Shown here piece after piece: positions 36,823-39,704 of a stretch of 39,704 nucleotides of DNA. The translations under genes were made by a program, and so were the position numbers. Origin of the DNA: Nitrospira sp. (lineage in GTDB: Bacteria; Nitrospirota; Nitrospiria; Nitrospirales; Nitrospiraceae); contig SWDH01000026.1 of NCBI GenBank assembly GCA_005116945.1, positions 101,119 through 140,822 of the forward strand, given 5' to 3'. The first letter of the stretch is position 1. Each line of letters opens with the position of its first letter. The notes beneath the pieces were generated by a model. That model searched no databases and had not been told where the DNA came from. It saw nothing but the letters and a program-made list of their open reading frames with translations.

Positions 36823-37206
36823 ATGAGTGGTTCCGAGTTACTTCTCGAGTATCTAACCAGATACTTTCCGATTCTGTTTTTTGTCATCATCGCGCTGACG
36901 TTCGGTCTGTGGTCGCTGATTATCAGTTATCTCGTTCATCCGAAATATCCGGAATCAGAGAAGCTCACGACCTATGAATGCGGGGCGGAACCGTTTTCGG
37001 ATGCTCGGATGCCCTTCCCGGTTCGGTATTACATTTTTGCGATGCTGTTCGTGATCTTTGACATCGAGGTCATCTTTCTCTATCCCTGGGCAGTAGTCTT
37101 TACCAAGATCGCGTTGATCGGATTGATTGAAATGCTGGTGTTTATCGGATTGTTTTTGGTGGCCTATGTCTATGCGTGGCGGAAGGGAGCCCTGGAATGG
37201 GACTGA
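36823..37206 (+). CDS. nuoA: Complex I subunit A
   Basis: Small membrane subunit (127 aa) of respiratory complex I, with three helices: [42 protein letters not shown] and [22 protein letters not shown]. The conserved loop [12 protein letters not shown] and the [12 protein letters not shown] helix are diagnostic. The ATG follows GAAAGG at 9 bases. Its last codons overlap the nuoB start by 10 bases. Confidence 0.96.
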   Translation: MSGSELLLEYLTRYFPILFFVIIALTFGLWSLIISYLVHPKYPESEKLTTYECGAEPFSDARMPFPVRYYIFAMLFVIFDIEVIFLYPWAVVFTKIALIGLIEMLVFIGLFLVAYVYAWRKGALEWD

Positions 37207-37724
37207 TCCAAATTGGTCGTCATGACAAAGATGGCACATCCGACATCATCACCACGACGGTGGAAAAAGCCGTTAACTGGGGGCGCAAGGGATCGCTGTG
37301 GCCCATGACGTTCGGCCTAGCGTGCTGCGCGATTGAAATGATCGCCGCCGTCTCATCTCGTTACGATATGGACCGTTACGGCGCTGGCGTCTTCCGGGCC
37401 TCACCCCGCCAGTCCGACCTCATGATTGTGGCCGGAACCGTCTGCCGACGAATGGCTCCTGTCATCCGAAAACTCTACGACCAGATGCCGGAACCGAAAT
37501 ATGTCATTGCGATGGGATCGTGCGCAACATCAGGAAATATCTACGATAGCTATAGCGTCGTCCAAGGTGTCGATCGCTTTGTGCCGGTCGATATCTATGT
37601 GCCGGGTTGCCCTCCAACACCGGAAGCGCTCTTCGACGGCATCCTCAAGTTACAAGAACGAATCATGCTGAAACGTGTGTTCCTCAAACAACCGGATCAA
37701 GTCAAGCCCAGTTTTAAAATATAG
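37197..37724 (+). CDS. nuoB: Complex I subunit B
   Basis: Peripheral-arm subunit that carries the terminal [4Fe-4S] cluster N2, next to the quinone. The four ligand cysteines are in [10 protein letters not shown] (two), [15 protein letters not shown] and [15 protein letters not shown], as in the family. Length 175 aa is normal. I chose the ATG at 37197, overlapping the end of nuoA, since upstream residues are unlike the family. nuoC follows after 10 bases. Confidence 0.96.
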   Translation: MGLIQIGRHDKDGTSDIITTTVEKAVNWGRKGSLWPMTFGLACCAIEMIAAVSSRYDMDRYGAGVFRASPRQSDLMIVAGTVCRRMAPVIRKLYDQMPEPKYVIAMGSCATSGNIYDSYSVVQGVDRFVPVDIYVPGCPPTPEALFDGILKLQERIMLKRVFLKQPDQVKPSFKI

Positions 37725-37734
37725 GTCACGATCG

Positions 37735-38238
37735 ATGGTATTGCAGGAACTAGCCGGCCGACTCCAACATGATTTTTCCGCTGCCCTCGTCAGAACCGTT
37801 GAGTGGCGTGGGGAGCTTTCGGTCACCGTGATGCGAGATCGCCTCCATGAGATCGCACTATTCCTTCGCAACGACCCGGCCATGGACTTCGACTATATCG
37901 TGCATGTAAGTTCGGTCGACTGGCCCGACGACGAAGAACGATTTGAAGTCGTGTATGAATTGTATTCGATCAGGAAACGCCATCAAATCAGGCTCAAGAC
38001 CAGGGTGCCGGAGTCGGACTGCGTGGTGGATTCTCTGACGGACATCTGGAAAGGCGCGGACTTCATGGAGCGCGAAGTGTACGACATGATGGGAATCCGC
38101 TTCCGGAACCATCCGGATCTCCGCCGGATTCTCTTGCCTGACGATTACACCGAGGGCTATCCCTTGCGAAAAGACTTTCCGCTTCGTGGCAAGGGTTGGC
38201 GTGACACATTCGAGTTCCTGGACGAAACGGCTCGGTAG
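37735..38238 (+). CDS. nuoC: Complex I subunit C
   Basis: 30-kDa-type subunit of the peripheral arm. Family signatures are FDYIVHVSSVDWPDDEERFEVVYELYSI, read in parts, and KGADFMEREVYDMMGIRFRNHPDLRRILLPDDYTEGYPLRKDFPL split over the usual two blocks. 167 aa. It is a separate gene, not fused to nuoD. I chose the ATG at 37735 with AGG about 10 bases upstream. nuoD starts 8 bases after the stop. Confidence 0.95.
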   Translation: MVLQELAGRLQHDFSAALVRTVEWRGELSVTVMRDRLHEIALFLRNDPAMDFDYIVHVSSVDWPDDEERFEVVYELYSIRKRHQIRLKTRVPESDCVVDSLTDIWKGADFMEREVYDMMGIRFRNHPDLRRILLPDDYTEGYPLRKDFPLRGKGWRDTFEFLDETAR

Positions 38239-38246
38239 GACAGACC

Positions 38247-39491
38247 ATGGCCTTCGAAGATCAACGAACAACCGTCTATAAGATCGACCCGGACCATCCG
38301 GAGAGCGAGACCCTTCCGACTCTGCGCACGGAGGAACTCCTGCTCAATATGGGCCCCCAGCACCCTGCCACCCACGGAGTGCTGAAAGTGATCCTCGAAT
38401 TGGAAGGGGAACGCCTCGTCAAGTCTACGCCAGTCCTGGGTTACCTGCACCGCGGCGTGGAGAAACTTGCGGAAGACGGCACCTATCACCAATTTATCCC
38501 CCATACCGACCGTCTCGACTACGTCTGCGCGATGTATAACAATTTTGCCTACTGTCGCGCGGTCGAAAAACTGATGAATATTACCGTGCCGGACCGTGCG
38601 GAGTACCTGCGCACGATTGTGGCAGAGGTTCAACGGATCATCGGCCATCAGTTTTGGCTCGGCACCCAGGCGCTCGACATCGGCGCCATGACCGTTTTCT
38701 TCTATTGTTTCCGTGATCGAGAAATTTTGATGGACTGGTTCGATGAACTCTGCGGCGCCCGTCTTACCACAAGCTGGTATCGCATTGGTGGTGTCGAGCG
38801 TGACTTCACGGCCTCGTTGCTTGATAAGTTGAAGCAGTTCCTGGACTACTTTCCGCCGAAAATCGACGAGTACCAGGTCTTCCTGGAGACAAACAGAATT
38901 TGGATCGGACGGACCAAGGGGGTGGCCATCATTTCGGCGGAAGATGCCGTCAGTTTCGGCCTGAGCGGGCCGACACTCCGCGGGTCAGGTGTCGACTACG
39001 ACCTCCGTAAAGCCCAGGCCTATTCGGCCTATCCGAAATGCGAATTCAGCGTACCGCTTGGAAAAAACGGGGATACCTACGATCGGTACTGGATCCGCGT
39101 CCTGGAGCTGTATGAGAGCGTGAAAATCATCCGGCAATGCCTGGAGCAGATGCAGGATGGCCCCATTATGGCCGATGTGCCCAGCGTCACGTTGCCGCCG
39201 AAGCAGCGAGTCTTTACGAATCTGGAATCCATGATCCAGCAATTCAAGCTCTTCTCGCAGGGCTTCGACGCCCCCCGAGGAGAGATCTATTGCGGGACCG
39301 AAGCACACAAAGGGGAGCTGGGGTTTTACATCGTCAGCGCGGGTGGTGGGAAACCGTATCGTTTGAAAATTCGCGCCCCCTCGTTTATTCACATGGGCGC
39401 ATTCGACCATATGTCCAGAGGCTATATGATTTCCGATGCGGTTACGATCTTTGGAACCTACGATATTGTGATGGGGGAGTGCGATCGATAG
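38247..39491 (+). CDS. nuoD: Complex I subunit D
   Basis: 49-kDa-type subunit, forming the quinone site with NuoB. Signatures are NMGPQHPATHGVLKVILELEGE near the start, LGYLHRGVEKLAE (His and Arg of the quinone pocket), HTDRLDYV and, at the C-terminus, MGAFDHMSRGYMISDAVTIFGTYDIVMGECDR, again in blocks. Length 414 aa is slightly above the common 390-400. It is followed after 70 bases by nuoG, not by nuoE and nuoF. Confidence 0.96.
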   Translation: MAFEDQRTTVYKIDPDHPESETLPTLRTEELLLNMGPQHPATHGVLKVILELEGERLVKSTPVLGYLHRGVEKLAEDGTYHQFIPHTDRLDYVCAMYNNFAYCRAVEKLMNITVPDRAEYLRTIVAEVQRIIGHQFWLGTQALDIGAMTVFFYCFRDREILMDWFDELCGARLTTSWYRIGGVERDFTASLLDKLKQFLDYFPPKIDEYQVFLETNRIWIGRTKGVAIISAEDAVSFGLSGPTLRGSGVDYDLRKAQAYSAYPKCEFSVPLGKNGDTYDRYWIRVLELYESVKIIRQCLEQMQDGPIMADVPSVTLPPKQRVFTNLESMIQQFKLFSQGFDAPRGEIYCGTEAHKGELGFYIVSAGGGKPYRLKIRAPSFIHMGAFDHMSRGYMISDAVTIFGTYDIVMGECDR

Positions 39492-39507
39492 ACGTGAAAC
39501 GTGAGAT

Positions 39508-39550
39508 GTGAAAAGTAAAAGATAGCGCGCAATTTCGTTTTACGTTTTAC
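39508..39550. repeat. Imperfect inverted repeat in the nuoD-nuoG spacer
   Basis: GTGAAAAGTAAAA (39508-39520) and TTTTACGTTTTAC (39538-39550) pair at 11 of 13 positions around a 17-base loop. The left flank repeats GTGAAAC-like words (GACGTGAAACGTGAGATGTG). It resembles in style the inverted repeat inside the atp operon. Confidence 0.6.
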
Positions 39551-39561
39551 AAGGAAGAAAT

Positions 39562-39704
39562 ATGGGACTGAAGCCGGGAACCAATCCTGATGTGGAAGCT
39601 GTCACGATCGAACTCTCGATCGACGGGAAGTCCGTGACGGCAAAGAGCGGAGTCTCGCTCTACGACGTGATATCGAGCACCGGCAAGATCATCCCGGCCA
39701 TGTG
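39562..39704 (+). CDS. nuoG: Complex I subunit G, N-terminus only
   Basis: Runs off the window after 47 complete codons. The N-terminus is that of the [2Fe-2S] ferredoxin-like domain: VTIELSIDGKSVTAKSGVSL, then YDVISSTGKIIPAMC, where the last Cys is the first ligand candidate. In NuoG this domain begins the electron chain feeding N2. An AAGGAAG ribosome site lies just upstream of the ATG. Whether it is a full NuoG or a shorter ferredoxin-fed form cannot be seen here. The same N-terminal domain also occurs in formate dehydrogenase alpha subunits and HoxU, but the position after nuoD argues for NuoG. Confidence 0.85.
   Translation, partial: MGLKPGTNPDVEAVTIELSIDGKSVTAKSGVSLYDVISSTGKIIPAM

Overview
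The window looks like chromosomal core DNA of a Nitrospirota bacterium, most probably Nitrospira. That placement is inferred from the gene neighbourhood and protein style: separate nuoA, B, C and D genes followed directly by nuoG, a BcsS-like exported protein, a MEKHLA protein, a transaldolase/Pgi-family isomerase, and spacers filled with degenerate short repeats. No rRNA gene is present to confirm it. I see no prophage, insertion sequence, CRISPR array, tRNA or defence island.

Layout. 1-1631 (minus) is most of a glucose-6-phosphate isomerase, and 1795-2418 (minus) is a lipoprotein. A gene-poor 0.8 kb spacer leads into the origin-proximal block rpmH, rnpA, yidC, mnmE, mnmG, rsmG, parA, parB (3236-11719). 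Two perfect 16-bp parS palindromes flank rsmG. A bactofilin gene follows that reads only across a frameshift (11892-12363), then a strong palindrome, mnmA, and the F1 ATP synthase genes atpH-A-G-D-C (13670-18714) without F0 genes upstream.

18715-27410 is an accessory stretch: a 40-residue membrane peptide, two repeat-rich spacers, a coiled-coil lipoprotein, a small membrane protein, an MscS-type channel, a minus-strand set of flavin disulfide reductase plus small membrane protein plus lipoprotein, a DUF1653 protein, a two-CBS protein, a cluster of hairpins, a BcsS-like protein and a MEKHLA protein. 27513-29625 is a leuCD operon with a clear promoter and a leader hairpin. Then come a hypothetical protein, a DUF1566 protein, CorA, an inositol-monophosphatase-family enzyme, a GspE/PilB-type ATPase facing a PilZ protein, and a class I/II aminotransferase. 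The window ends in a complex I operon, nuoA-B-C-D and the start of nuoG.

Together the genes cover chromosome segregation and membrane protein insertion, tRNA wobble-uridine modification (mnmA, mnmE, mnmG), energy conservation (F1, complex I), leucine synthesis and sugar phosphate metabolism. The least explained signals are the broken bactofilin, a repeated two-part motif whose spacing differs by one helical turn, inverted repeats inside the atp and nuo operons, and the hairpin cluster before the BcsS-like gene. I found no convincing new multi-gene system.
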